The notes: generated from the sequence alone by a model not told the origin. Shown: positions 1 to 7,030, counted from the stretch's first letter. The stretch: DNA of 10,310 nt from Gammaproteobacteria bacterium (GCA_024638545.1 JAHEKD010000037.1:1-10310), one strand, 5' to 3'. A program made the numbers and translations.

Positions 1-564
1 TGGGAGAAAGTCTCAGAGCTTGTTCATGAAGATGATTAGCCACTTTCCCAATGTTTCCCGAGAAAGAGATTTGTTCCAAAATAAAACAACATTTGGGTAT
101 GCCTTGGAAGGTTCCTGTCTTGCAGGAACATCCTGATGATGAACTAATTGGTAAAGTGTAATTACCGAATCAAGCAACAGGTGTCGCGCCTTATCCCGCA
201 TTTTTTAGCCGCGGTGATGCTGCACCGATTGTGACGGCGTGTATTATGGATGAAACTGGACATTAGTTGCCACAGCACAGCGTCTGCGGCAATGCGTTAC
301 CATCCTCAAAGCCGGCTTGCAGAATATATTTTTGCAGGAATGGCATCAGTTGATCCGGCTCATAGAATAAAAGGCTTGGGAAAACTAGTCAATGCAGCTG
401 TTTTGGTCGAGAGCCAAAAACGATTTAAATGGAGAATCGCTAAAGAAACCGCGGCTCCAGATAATCGTGCCTCACAGGCAATGATTGAGGCATGCGGTCT
501 TCAACTCGATAAAAATCATGTTTGCGTTGCGGCAATAAATTCAGAAGAAAGTTTTACACGCTAG
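1..564 (+). pseudogene. Decayed GNAT-family N-acetyltransferase, left end outside window
   Basis: The longest open piece (250-564, 104 codons) carries the C-terminal half of a GNAT fold. Its acetyl-CoA pyrophosphate-binding motif reads VDPAHRIKGLGK, matching R-x-x-G-x-G, and it is followed by an N-R-A-S-Q-A-M-I-E-A-C-G-L segment typical of the last helix and strand. The matching upstream half lies in another frame: from about 108 to 263, frame 3 reads residues such as DDELIGKV, then an in-frame TAA at 159-161, then AFFSRGDAAPIVTACIMDE. A frameshift near 255-270 would join the two. The first 39 bases, frame 1, read WEKVSELVHEDD before a TAG and may be an earlier piece of the same gene. At least two frameshifts and one or more stops mean no full acetyltransferase can be made. 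The start ATG at 250 has no clear ribosome binding site. GNAT enzymes acetylate amines using acetyl-CoA; the substrate here cannot be told. Confidence 0.75.
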
Positions 565-618
565 AGAGCAAGCGACCAACGCATTTCAGCATTTTGCATG
601 GCACGGGGCGTAAGCGGT

Positions 619-866
619 TTATTGAGTGGCAATTCTGGCTAGCGCTTGAGCATTAACTGTTGCAGAATGCAAATGCTCCCCTGTTTCACGAATTGTACAG
701 TCATTGTGTGAACGGACAAAATCCAACACCGGGCCACGCTTTTTCCAACTGAAGCACCGAAAGGTTTTCTCTCGGGTATCAAATGCAGATTGATGTATTC
801 ATCATTTGACAACGGCAGGGTCGATTACATAATCTCGGCCACCCGCTAACGTTCATATTTGCTCAT
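619..866 (-). pseudogene. Possible broken small gene overlapping the upstream ORF
   Basis: An ATG at 866 overlaps the TGA of the preceding ORF (ATGA), the usual sign of translational coupling, but the frame (MSKYER) stops after six codons. One base shift away a coding-like frame continues: LAGGRDYVIDPAVVK, two adjacent stops (TGA TGA), then about 59 open codons ending ARIATQ and a TAA at 619-621. The piece includes residues such as KKRGPVLDFVRSHNDC and RETGEHLHSATVNAQA. I do not recognise the family. The opposite strand is also open for about 45 codons here, so this could be chance. One frameshift plus two stops would make it non-functional if it is a real gene remnant. Confidence 0.25.
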
Positions 867-1102
867 GCCGTCTGCTCAAGCTCCAGGGCGGGCATGAATT
901 GCAGCAACGCCTCCAGTTCTTCAACACACAGTATTGGGTGGTTCTTTGAAGACAAGCTTACCTTAAACAGGTGTTTACTGGATTGCCGAATGCACATTTT
1001 GTGTAAGAAATCGAACCTTTGTTTCTTTGGAAGATTAATGACGACAATCAATGGTGCCGATAAAATTGTGCTTATCTGAAATTTTCCGTCCTTGACGCAC
1101 AC
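863..1102 (-). CDS. Small hypothetical protein, 79 aa
   Basis: This is a short leftward ORF starting with GTG at 1102. No Shine-Dalgarno sequence is visible upstream, and stop codons lie just before the start. The product has a hydrophobic patch near residues 10-25 (ISTILSAPLIVVINLP), a basic middle, and an acidic amphipathic tail (CVEELEALLQFMPALELEQ) that looks protein-like rather than random. It ends in an ATGA overlap with a broken second ORF, as in two-gene units such as toxin-antitoxin or insertion-sequence ORF pairs, although neither identity can be shown. It may be an intact small protein or the 3' part of a decayed gene. It lies in a stretch with other decayed genes, and the function is unknown. 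Confidence 0.3.
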   Translation of the reverse strand: MCVKDGKFQISTILSAPLIVVINLPKKQRFDFLHKMCIRQSSKHLFKVSLSSKNHPILCVEELEALLQFMPALELEQTA

Positions 1103-1197
1103 GACTAATTACTCAATTGTCCGGAATTTGGGAAATAACACAACGATTAGCATGGTATTGCGGATGCTTTACAGGTGATATGGATTTACTCCTGTTT

Positions 1198-3276
1198 TTA
1201 TTGCTGTTTTTCTAAACTGATATTGGATTTATTGGGGCTGTCTGTTTTTGCAGGTAAATTTAATTGAAATGTGACACCCCGATTTGGATTGTTGAAAATA
1301 CGAATTTTACCTTCATGCTCTTTAATGATGCGCTTGACAACAGACAAACCCAAACCTCCGCTACCCTGTTCCTGGCTACGTTTGGTGTACCCTATATCCC
1401 ATATATTATCAATATCGACTTCCGGAATGCCGATGCCGGAATCTGATAATTCAATCTGGACAGAATCCTTGAAATTAAAGGTTTTGATCGTGATTATCGA
1501 CTGGTAGTCATCATTAGACCCTGATTGAGCCTTATGTATGGCTTCTACTGTATTTTTGAGCAAATTAATAAATAGAATATGCAAGTCATCTCTGTCACCT
1601 GTAACCAGACTTAAATCTTTACCCAGTTTTAAATCAACGTCACAAAACGTAATCGGAAACAGATTCAGTGCCTGGGTGATGATCTCATTAATATCAAGCG
1701 GCTGTGGATTACGCTTATGCCTGCCCCGAGCAATGTTAAGCATTGTATCCAGAATTTCACCTGTGCGTTTGACCTGTTTGATAATTAACTCCCTTAAGTG
1801 ATGTTCATCAGCAAGCGAGGGATGGGTTGCATAGGAGTGGAGGATACTTAATGGCCCCTTGATTTCATGGTTGTATTCATTAACAAGGTTCACCAATGAG
1901 GCGTTCTTTTGTGACTCTTCAAGGTAATCCAGTACTTTGTGATGAGCCAGCGCACGGTTAAGCACCGGCGCGGCAAGTTGTGCCAGTTTGTCTAAAAGTC
2001 GATTATCATTATAGGTATATTCCACAGATGCAGCGGGCAGGCTGATAAAAAATACGCCGATCAGCTGGTCCTGTTCACGGCAAAGTACAGCCGCACCACA
2101 CGGGTGCTCTTCGAAAACTATCCTATGGCGTTCATCTCCTGAGTTATAAACAATACGGCAACCGGCATTAGTTAGGTGTTCCAGTATTTCAGCTTTCATC
2201 AGTCTGGCTGATGAAACTTTTTCGTTCTCAAGATCCCACGCGAGCATTGTTTGATCATTTTTGTGACTGCGAATATACACGGCATCAAGCGCGACTTTCA
2301 TTATGACTGAAAAGAAATTATCCAAAAACTCAACCAGTTTGTTCAATGAGAGAATATTAGCCAGACGCGTATTCAGGGCTTGCACAGCCTCAGAATAGAC
2401 ATAACGTCTTGGGAAAATTCTTGACGGGATGGTCTGGATTTCCTTTTGGATCCTGGAAACTGCCGGCGTCGCGAATGCTACAAAGAATATGTTCAGGCCC
2501 AGTGTTAATAAGTCACTATCCTGTGGTAAGAACTTTCTGTAAAAGAAAAAACCAAATACATAGATAGTCGCAACAGCGACCAGTGCAAAAAAGCGCGCAA
2601 GTTTTTCAGTTAATATTACCGATATGTCGAGAAGCTGAAACCTGGTCATGGAATAAGCCATGATTCCCAGCGCAAGAATGATAAAAACTATTCCAGGAGG
2701 ATAAAATTCAAATCCATAATTACAAAGATAATCAACCGCCGCAATAAAATAAATAAAGAGACTGGCAACACAGTATTGCAGCTGCTTTTTGTGTAAAGCG
2801 GTGGAGGTGCGAATAGCCGTATGGGCAACATACAGGCCCCGGGTCACTACAATCATCGTCTGGATGACATGCAGAGGATGCAGTACACCAGCCCTAGGAT
2901 AATAACCCCAGAAGTACTCATAATAACCATTAACAAACAGGTTGCTGGCAAGCAGAAAAATAGCAAGTACGCCACACATACCGTATGACAAATAAATGAA
3001 TTTTTCCTCGTTTTTTCGTTTGGCCATCTTGACCAGAAAGTGGTAAAGGGTCGTGGGCAAAAATAAAATAAATAAGTAACCCAGTTTAACCAGGTGTGAT
3101 GCAAGTTCAGGATCTTTGATCTGAAACAGAATAGCCCAGGAGAATTGCCAGAAAAACGTCGTCAGGCAGAGGAAAAAGAAAATAATATTTGCTGATGTTG
3201 TACTGTCACGCCGCAGTACGAAGATGCCCGTGACCGCGAAGTAGAATGCTCCAATTATTGGCAGGAGGGAATACAT
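1198..3276 (-). CDS. Membrane sensor histidine kinase with multi-TM N-terminal domain
   Basis: This is a 692-aa two-component sensor kinase of the inner membrane. Residues 1-275 are very hydrophobic, with about eight to nine candidate helices (roughly 4-21, 30-52, 63-83, 95-114, 136-152, 168-187, 193-210, 229-246, 258-272). They resemble the 7TM sensor region of PrsK-like kinases and include a WGYYPRAG loop at 123-130. Residues about 300-440 look like a GAF-type domain. The catalytic core is complete: phospho-acceptor H470 in NEYNHEIKGPLSIL, N box around N571/N575 (NLLKNTVEAI), G1 DSGIGIP at 612-618, a DIGYTKRS stretch where FFTTK usually sits, and G2 GSGGLGLSVV at 638-647. It should autophosphorylate and pass phosphate to a response regulator, but none is encoded in the window, so it is an orphan. 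The ATG at 3276 follows an in-frame stop two codons upstream, and no Shine-Dalgarno sequence is visible. The signal sensed is unknown. Confidence 0.93.
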   Translation of the reverse strand: MYSLLPIIGAFYFAVTGIFVLRRDSTTSANIIFFFLCLTTFFWQFSWAILFQIKDPELASHLVKLGYLFILFLPTTLYHFLVKMAKRKNEEKFIYLSYGMCGVLAIFLLASNLFVNGYYEYFWGYYPRAGVLHPLHVIQTMIVVTRGLYVAHTAIRTSTALHKKQLQYCVASLFIYFIAAVDYLCNYGFEFYPPGIVFIILALGIMAYSMTRFQLLDISVILTEKLARFFALVAVATIYVFGFFFYRKFLPQDSDLLTLGLNIFFVAFATPAVSRIQKEIQTIPSRIFPRRYVYSEAVQALNTRLANILSLNKLVEFLDNFFSVIMKVALDAVYIRSHKNDQTMLAWDLENEKVSSARLMKAEILEHLTNAGCRIVYNSGDERHRIVFEEHPCGAAVLCREQDQLIGVFFISLPAASVEYTYNDNRLLDKLAQLAAPVLNRALAHHKVLDYLEESQKNASLVNLVNEYNHEIKGPLSILHSYATHPSLADEHHLRELIIKQVKRTGEILDTMLNIARGRHKRNPQPLDINEIITQALNLFPITFCDVDLKLGKDLSLVTGDRDDLHILFINLLKNTVEAIHKAQSGSNDDYQSIITIKTFNFKDSVQIELSDSGIGIPEVDIDNIWDIGYTKRSQEQGSGGLGLSVVKRIIKEHEGKIRIFNNPNRGVTFQLNLPAKTDSPNKSNISLEKQQ

Positions 3277-3358
3277 TATTTACAAAAATTTAAATCCATA
3301 TTCCGGATTCGAACTGATCGCTCGTTATGGGCACTTACCCCTTAATTCTGATACTATC

Positions 3359-3396
3359 ATTATATAGGGGATTTAGATGTATTAATAGTTTGTCAA
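3359..3396 (-). promoter_or_regulatory. Candidate promoter elements for the histidine kinase gene
   Basis: Read leftward, the AT-rich region before the kinase gene holds a perfect TTGACA (3391-3396) and a perfect TATAAT (3359-3364). They are 26 bp apart, too far to work together as a normal sigma-70 pair, for which 16-18 bp is usual. The TATAAT could act with a poor -35 (TATTAA, 17 bp upstream) or with an activator. Initiation just downstream would give a leader of roughly 75 nt before the kinase ATG. Confidence 0.3.
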
Positions 3397-3423
3397 TATT
3401 TTTTATTTGCTGAATTTTGTAAA

Positions 3424-3464
3424 ATGGGGACGGAGGGATTAAAATTTAATCCCTCCGTCCCCAT
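3424..3464. repeat. Long perfect palindrome, REP/BIME-like
   Basis: The arm ATGGGGACGGAGGGATTAAA (3424-3443) is followed by one central A and then its exact complement (3445-3464), giving a 20-bp perfect inverted repeat with a single-base centre. The inner core recurs with one mismatch at 7008-7030. Palindromes with GGGGAC...GTCCCC ends are often dispersed repeats mobilised by REP-associated (Y1/IS200-like) transposases, but no such transposase is present here. It sits 10 bp past the stop of the hydrolase gene. Leftward transcripts would form a very stable hairpin followed by only TTTT-ACA, so it could also work as a weak terminator or 3'-end stabiliser. Confidence 0.85.
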
Positions 3465-3474
3465 CAATACTGGT

Positions 3475-4368
3475 CTATCTTGTTCCGATCAGATCCATTG
3501 TGATCTCGCGTCCAAAATACCGTTCGGCATTCTTATAGGCGATGTTTTCGGCGAGTTCGCGCGGAAGGTGCCGAAGCCAGGCCCGGTTTGACGCGATAAT
3601 CTGCTCGTAATTGTCCCACTGGCCGTTCACCCACGTATCGCTGCCCACCATCAGCCGCTCATGGAAGTCAAATAGGATTTTTTTCCAGATGGCATCCAGA
3701 CTGCCGTCATCGGACAAGATGCTGTGCTCGCGCAAGGACGTATCCGCCAACAGCTGCGGAAATTCGGACATCAGCTTGTGGACATTGTTGGCAGGCACAC
3801 CTAAGCCGGCATGTGCCCATATCATCTTTACATCAGGGTCCAGGCCGTAAAGCCAGCGGACTGCTTCAGTCCCGGAGTGTACATGCAGGTATATATCGCG
3901 CTCCCTGGCCATGTCGATAATGCTTTGAAAAAGTCGCTCATTCCACATGCTGATCGAATGGATGTGAAATTCTCCAATCCCTCTATGGGGAAATTTCGCC
4001 AGACGACCTTTAAGATAATCCTCCATCCCTGCAACACGTGTCCAGTTATAGGCTCCAGCACTACCATGGTAAGGGCGTAGTTCCGGCACGACTCGTTTCG
4101 GCGCATATTCCCAGAGCATGATCGTCCCGTCGTCGGGAGTGGAAGAGACGAGCGCCATGGCAACCCCGGACTTGTCCATCAGCTCGATGACATCCTCAAC
4201 CGGATATGGACCCCATGCCGGTTCCTTGTAATGCATATGCGCGTCAAAGATCGGCAGCGCTTCAACTGCATCTCCAACAGGATTGTGATCGTCATCGCCA
4301 ATAGCACTATGCGGAAATATGCATATGAGAGCGATTGATATAAGCTGTGTAAGCCTGGTCATGTTCAT
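3475..4368 (-). CDS. Secreted amidohydrolase-family (Amidohydrolase_2) metal hydrolase
   Basis: This is a 297-aa TIM-barrel metal-dependent hydrolase predicted to be periplasmic. A Sec signal peptide covers about residues 1-24 (MNMTR, a hydrophobic LISIALICIF core, cleavage near SAIG/DDD). Metal-binding signatures appear in the expected order: D42-A-H44-M-H46 on the first strand, E133-F-H135-I-H137, H162-V-H164-S, the WAHAG motif with H186, and VGSDTW with D244, which fits the late catalytic aspartate. The C-terminus (NAERYFGRE) is the usual family ending. PF04909-type members include decarboxylases, lactonases and other C-C or C-O hydrolases, and the substrate cannot be told from sequence. 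Export is less common in this family, whose members are mostly cytoplasmic. No strong ribosome binding site precedes the ATG at 4368, and an ATG two codons on is an alternative. It appears to be a single-gene unit. Confidence 0.88.
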   Translation of the reverse strand: MNMTRLTQLISIALICIFPHSAIGDDDHNPVGDAVEALPIFDAHMHYKEPAWGPYPVEDVIELMDKSGVAMALVSSTPDDGTIMLWEYAPKRVVPELRPYHGSAGAYNWTRVAGMEDYLKGRLAKFPHRGIGEFHIHSISMWNERLFQSIIDMARERDIYLHVHSGTEAVRWLYGLDPDVKMIWAHAGLGVPANNVHKLMSEFPQLLADTSLREHSILSDDGSLDAIWKKILFDFHERLMVGSDTWVNGQWDNYEQIIASNRAWLRHLPRELAENIAYKNAERYFGREITMDLIGTR

Positions 4369-4742
4369 GCATTTTTAGGGAATGTCTGGAAAGTCATTAT
4401 AACTTAGCAAGACGAATGCAGATAAAGTTTAAACGGGCTCTAGCCTGTTTCACGGACAGCTGCCTTGGCTTGATACTAATAAATTTTAGTTTTTAAGTGA
4501 CGGTTACCTTATTTACAAAATACTCGCAGACCAAGCACGGTTTTAGGGATTTTTTATTAATTCAATATTAAACTGTGTTACGACCCTGATCACACTCGAG
4601 TTTTTGTGACGATATATTCCGTTCCAGCTCATCAGTAAAAGTTGGAATTAAAAACGAGATTTCAAACCGAGCTTGATCAATCGGAAAGTACGTATGTGTA
4701 CCTGCCTGATATCCGGTTCAAGTACGAGTAGAACCGCTGCAT
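4369..4742. other. Intergenic gap, AT-rich, 374 bp
   Basis: This gap between two leftward genes should hold the hydrolase promoter and the 3' end of the TIR transcript. No convincing sigma-70 hexamer pair, operator or intrinsic terminator could be fixed. On the plus strand it holds a possible 3' remnant of a beta-barrel gene, described separately. Confidence 0.5.
4561..4731 (+). pseudogene. Possible 3' remnant of an outer-membrane beta-barrel gene
   Basis: In one plus-strand frame, 25 open codons (ending VPAHQ) are followed by a TAA at 4636-4638 and then 30 more codons ending in TAG at 4729-4731. The second part alternates polar and hydrophobic residues (KLELKTRFQTELD, then STYVYLPDIRFKYE) and ends in an aromatic/charged strand, as the last strands of outer-membrane barrels do. 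No start, ribosome binding site or upstream body of the gene is visible. The stop inside the frame means it cannot be expressed as one piece. The stretch is short enough for chance, so this is a tentative call. Confidence 0.25.
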
Positions 4743-5684
4743 TTAGCTGTTGAGACTTGAAGAAGAATGCGGCCGGCCATGTGGCCATTTATACAGGTAC
4801 AGGTATATGCCCAGAATAAATAACAACGTTGCAAATGCGGTTCCTGTAAGCATCAAACGCGGCAGCCCCTTGTCAAAATTATCGATAAACCAGAGGGAAT
4901 TGGAGAAACTCGCAAGCAGGCAAAGGATAATGCCGCCAAATCTCGCCCAGTATCTGGCGTAAATGGTAGCTATACCGACAAATACACCGCCCAGTCCGAA
5001 GGCAATATCTGCATAGGACCAGACATTCATAAATATGTGTCCCGCTGCACCGGCGCTGAATGCGGAAGTGAGGTTCTGGATAAACCAGCCAATGTGCATT
5101 ATCCCCAGCACCGTCATTACACCGCCTACCATCGGAAAAAACAAACCACTCCGTGGCGCATTTCTATCCGAACCGATTCTTGCAAATTTTGATTCGTCTT
5201 TTAGGGACGTTGATTTCTTTGGTGGAGGCAGAATCTTGTCTACGGCTTCTATCAGCCCGTTAATGTGATGGTCAAAATCTCTGCCGGAATCAATCGTAAA
5301 CGCATTTCGATAGGCAAATTCTTTGATGCTCTCCGGTAGCACGCTGGGATCAGGCATGCTGGCATCACCGACCACCAGCGGGATCAGCGTAATACCATGG
5401 GTAAGTGCGATTTCCAGCTCTGTCCTGACAAAGTCAGTTTCGGTAAGTATTCTCGGGTGACCCTGTTGATCTTCCCCCATCCAGTTGGGGCCAACGACGA
5501 CGATGAGGATATCGGCATCGCCGATGATCCTTTTGAGGTGTTTGCGAAAGTCTCTGCCAGGGGAAATATTGTCAATATCGCGAAAAACCGCTTCTCTACC
5601 GTAGCGTCCCACTAATCGATCGAAGATTCTTCCCGTGATATCCATAGAATCTTCACGTCGATATGAAATCGCAATTTTCGACAT
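4743..5684 (-). CDS. TIR-domain protein with four C-terminal transmembrane helices
   Basis: This is a 313-aa protein with an N-terminal bacterial TIR domain (about 1-152) and a membrane C-terminus. TIR signatures in order: SKIAISYRREDS at 2-13, VFRDIDNISPG at 33-43, DILIVVVGPNW at 58-68, DFVRTELEIAL at 84-94, ITLIPLVVGDASMP at 98-111. E89 lies where NAD-cleaving TIR domains carry their catalytic glutamate, so NADase or nucleotide-signal activity is possible. A basic/polar linker (153-178) leads to hydrophobic segments near 179-199, 221-241, 248-267 and 279-297. The ATG at 5684 is preferred because it has AGAGG six bases upstream and the TIR fold begins at once. An in-frame ATG at 5822 would add 46 unlikely residues. 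Bacterial TIR proteins often serve in anti-phage defence, but TIR_2 domains of this subtype also occur in uncharacterised signalling proteins. No partner gene is evident. It is divergent from the 5985 gene. Confidence 0.88.
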   Translation of the reverse strand: MSKIAISYRREDSMDITGRIFDRLVGRYGREAVFRDIDNISPGRDFRKHLKRIIGDADILIVVVGPNWMGEDQQGHPRILTETDFVRTELEIALTHGITLIPLVVGDASMPDPSVLPESIKEFAYRNAFTIDSGRDFDHHINGLIEAVDKILPPPKKSTSLKDESKFARIGSDRNAPRSGLFFPMVGGVMTVLGIMHIGWFIQNLTSAFSAGAAGHIFMNVWSYADIAFGLGGVFVGIATIYARYWARFGGIILCLLASFSNSLWFIDNFDKGLPRLMLTGTAFATLLFILGIYLYLYKWPHGRPHSSSSLNS

Positions 5685-5695
5685 GCACGCCCTCT
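5676..5695 (-). promoter_or_regulatory. Ribosome binding site deciding the TIR start
   Basis: Read leftward, AGAGGGCGTGC directly precedes ATG TCG. The AGAGG core has a six-base spacer to the ATG at 5684, better than any signal before the in-frame upstream ATGs (5822, 5774, 5765, 5747). Confidence 0.65.
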
Positions 5696-5984
5696 GGTAA
5701 GGTTTATTCGTTTCCGAGACCGCACTCTGCTCTTTAAGTGTCGGCATCGGCAAGCAGTTACTCATTTTCTCCATAGGATTATAACTCTTTACAGTCGAGG
5801 GTCGGTGGCAAATAAGACGCACCTGTCACCGACGCCTGACCTGTACACTAGCGTGATGATATAAATTCCAGTACAAAAAAAGTGTGAATTTTTCATAGAA
5901 ATAACGTGAAAGTGTTAATAACTGCTCTATACAGAAATATCTAAACTGAATTACATCGAACAAAAACATTTTGGAGCATTAATC
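5685..5984. other. Divergent intergenic region between the TIR gene and secreted-protein gene
   Basis: About 300 bp separate two start codons pointing away from each other, so both promoters must lie here. The right half (about 5850-5970) is AT-rich and would suit the promoter of the rightward gene, but no clear pair of sigma-70 hexamers was found. The left part also encodes an open extension in frame with the TIR gene up to 5822. That extension lacks hydrophobic or domain-like character and is taken as leader. Confidence 0.5.
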
Positions 5985-6914
5985 ATGAAAAAGTTTAGTC
6001 ACACTATTTTAAGTATTATCCTGTTAGCACTATCCACTCACAGCCTACAGGCCTTTGAAATTGGTGGCGCTGCACTCGGTGCTGAACTGCACTACAAGGA
6101 ATACGAAGATCACCCTAACATTAATGGCATAAATAAATTGATGCTTTCTTTTGGCGGTGAAAAAGTTCAGGATGAACTGGACTTTTTGGCCCAGTTTCTC
6201 CAGGACATCACGTTTCCTGTCATGCCCTTTTTAGGCACACAGGAAAGCCTCGGCACAAGCACTGCAGATTCACACAAAATTCGATCCGTGTCGTTTCTGC
6301 AAAATGATAAACATGTTTACATCAATATGCGCGACAGAATTGTAGATGACATGTATGTTTACGGTTTTGACTATGTACCCTTCCCAGGGATGGCCAGCGT
6401 TGATAGTGATTCAATAGTCAGACAGGGGGAATGCAGTGGTGAGTGCTGGATTTGGCTGGGATCAAGGGCCGGTTACGTACCCATTCTAAGAGGTGTGTCA
6501 CTGGAAAGCGATGACATGAATGACCATGAAATATCTGAGATTCAGGCATTTATTGATGAAGGCAACGCCTTAAGATTATCCATGAACGAAGAAGGTGAGC
6601 TGTGGGGATTTAAATACATCATCCAGGTTAGCTGGATTAATCAGGCGTTTTTTTCCGCCACGCATTTTGAAGTATCCAATCAGGGTAATGCAGTAAAAGG
6701 AAGTCATGATTACGTCCGGCCTGATGAGACCACAGACCGGGCGGTCTTGAAAGGCTTCAAGCTTAAATACGTCAAGAATGAAGCCGGCACATCAACCGAC
6801 TCACATTATGTCAAAGATATCATCATTGATCTTGAAAATGGCAGCGTTGCTTTCAATGATGGTGATAAAGACGACTATTTTGAATACAACATCAGCTACG
6901 CGACCGTCTACTAG
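5985..6914 (+). CDS. Secreted protein of unknown function, 309 aa
   Basis: I do not recognise this family. A Sec signal peptide is clear: MKKFSH, a hydrophobic core ILSIILLALS, then THSLQA with cleavage before FEIGG (about residue 23). The mature chain is acidic, rich in Asp, Glu, Ser and aromatic residues, with alternating patterns (KHVYINMRD, DMYVYGFDYVPF, KYIIQVSWINQ, DSHYVKDIIIDLENG) that suggest a mostly beta fold. Only two cysteines occur, C150 and C154 in GECSGECW, which could form a small disulfide loop in the periplasm. No lipobox, sorting tail or known catalytic motif is visible. The Asp-rich ending (FNDGDKDDYFEYNIS) could bind a cation. GGAG eight bases before the ATG is a good ribosome binding site. 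It is divergent from the TIR gene, stands alone, and is followed by an intrinsic terminator. Confidence 0.85.
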   Translation: MKKFSHTILSIILLALSTHSLQAFEIGGAALGAELHYKEYEDHPNINGINKLMLSFGGEKVQDELDFLAQFLQDITFPVMPFLGTQESLGTSTADSHKIRSVSFLQNDKHVYINMRDRIVDDMYVYGFDYVPFPGMASVDSDSIVRQGECSGECWIWLGSRAGYVPILRGVSLESDDMNDHEISEIQAFIDEGNALRLSMNEEGELWGFKYIIQVSWINQAFFSATHFEVSNQGNAVKGSHDYVRPDETTDRAVLKGFKLKYVKNEAGTSTDSHYVKDIIIDLENGSVAFNDGDKDDYFEYNISYATVY

Positions 6915-6939
6915 AATAATATTTACTATAAATAGAATT

Positions 6940-6965
6940 AAGGCTGGCACATCCCAGCCTTTATA
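6940..6965 (+). terminator. Intrinsic terminator after the secreted-protein gene
   Basis: AAGGCTGG (6940-6947), loop CACATC, and CCAGCCTT (6954-6961) form a perfect 8-bp GC-rich stem followed by TATATTT. It lies 25 bp past the stop at 6914, as expected for rho-independent termination. Confidence 0.75.
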
Positions 6966-7007
6966 TTTGCTTAGAAAAGATCATAACCTCAGATAAAAGG
7001 TGACGTT

Positions 7008-7030
7008 GGGATTTAAATTTAATCCCTCCG
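7008..7030. repeat. Degenerate second copy of the palindrome core
   Basis: GGGATTTAAATTTAATCCC plus TCCG matches 3435-3457 at 22 of 23 positions. Here the outer GGGGACGGA arm is missing on the left and the right side diverges after CTCCG, leaving a weak 19-nt imperfect palindrome. It is best read as a truncated or decayed member of the same repeat family as the one at 3424-3464. Confidence 0.7.

Noticed and set aside
565..870. Integron attC-like site (GTTAGCG next to the small ORFs)
   Set aside because: It does not fit the GTTRRRY consensus, no matching partner arm was found, and no integrase or cassette array is present.
3391..3396. TTGACA paired with TATAAT as a standard kinase promoter
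   Set aside because: The spacer is 26 bp, outside the working range; kept only as a low-confidence regulatory region.
5685..5822. N-terminal 46-residue extension of the TIR protein
   Set aside because: It lacks domain features, and the ATG at 5684 has the better ribosome binding site right at the start of the TIR fold.
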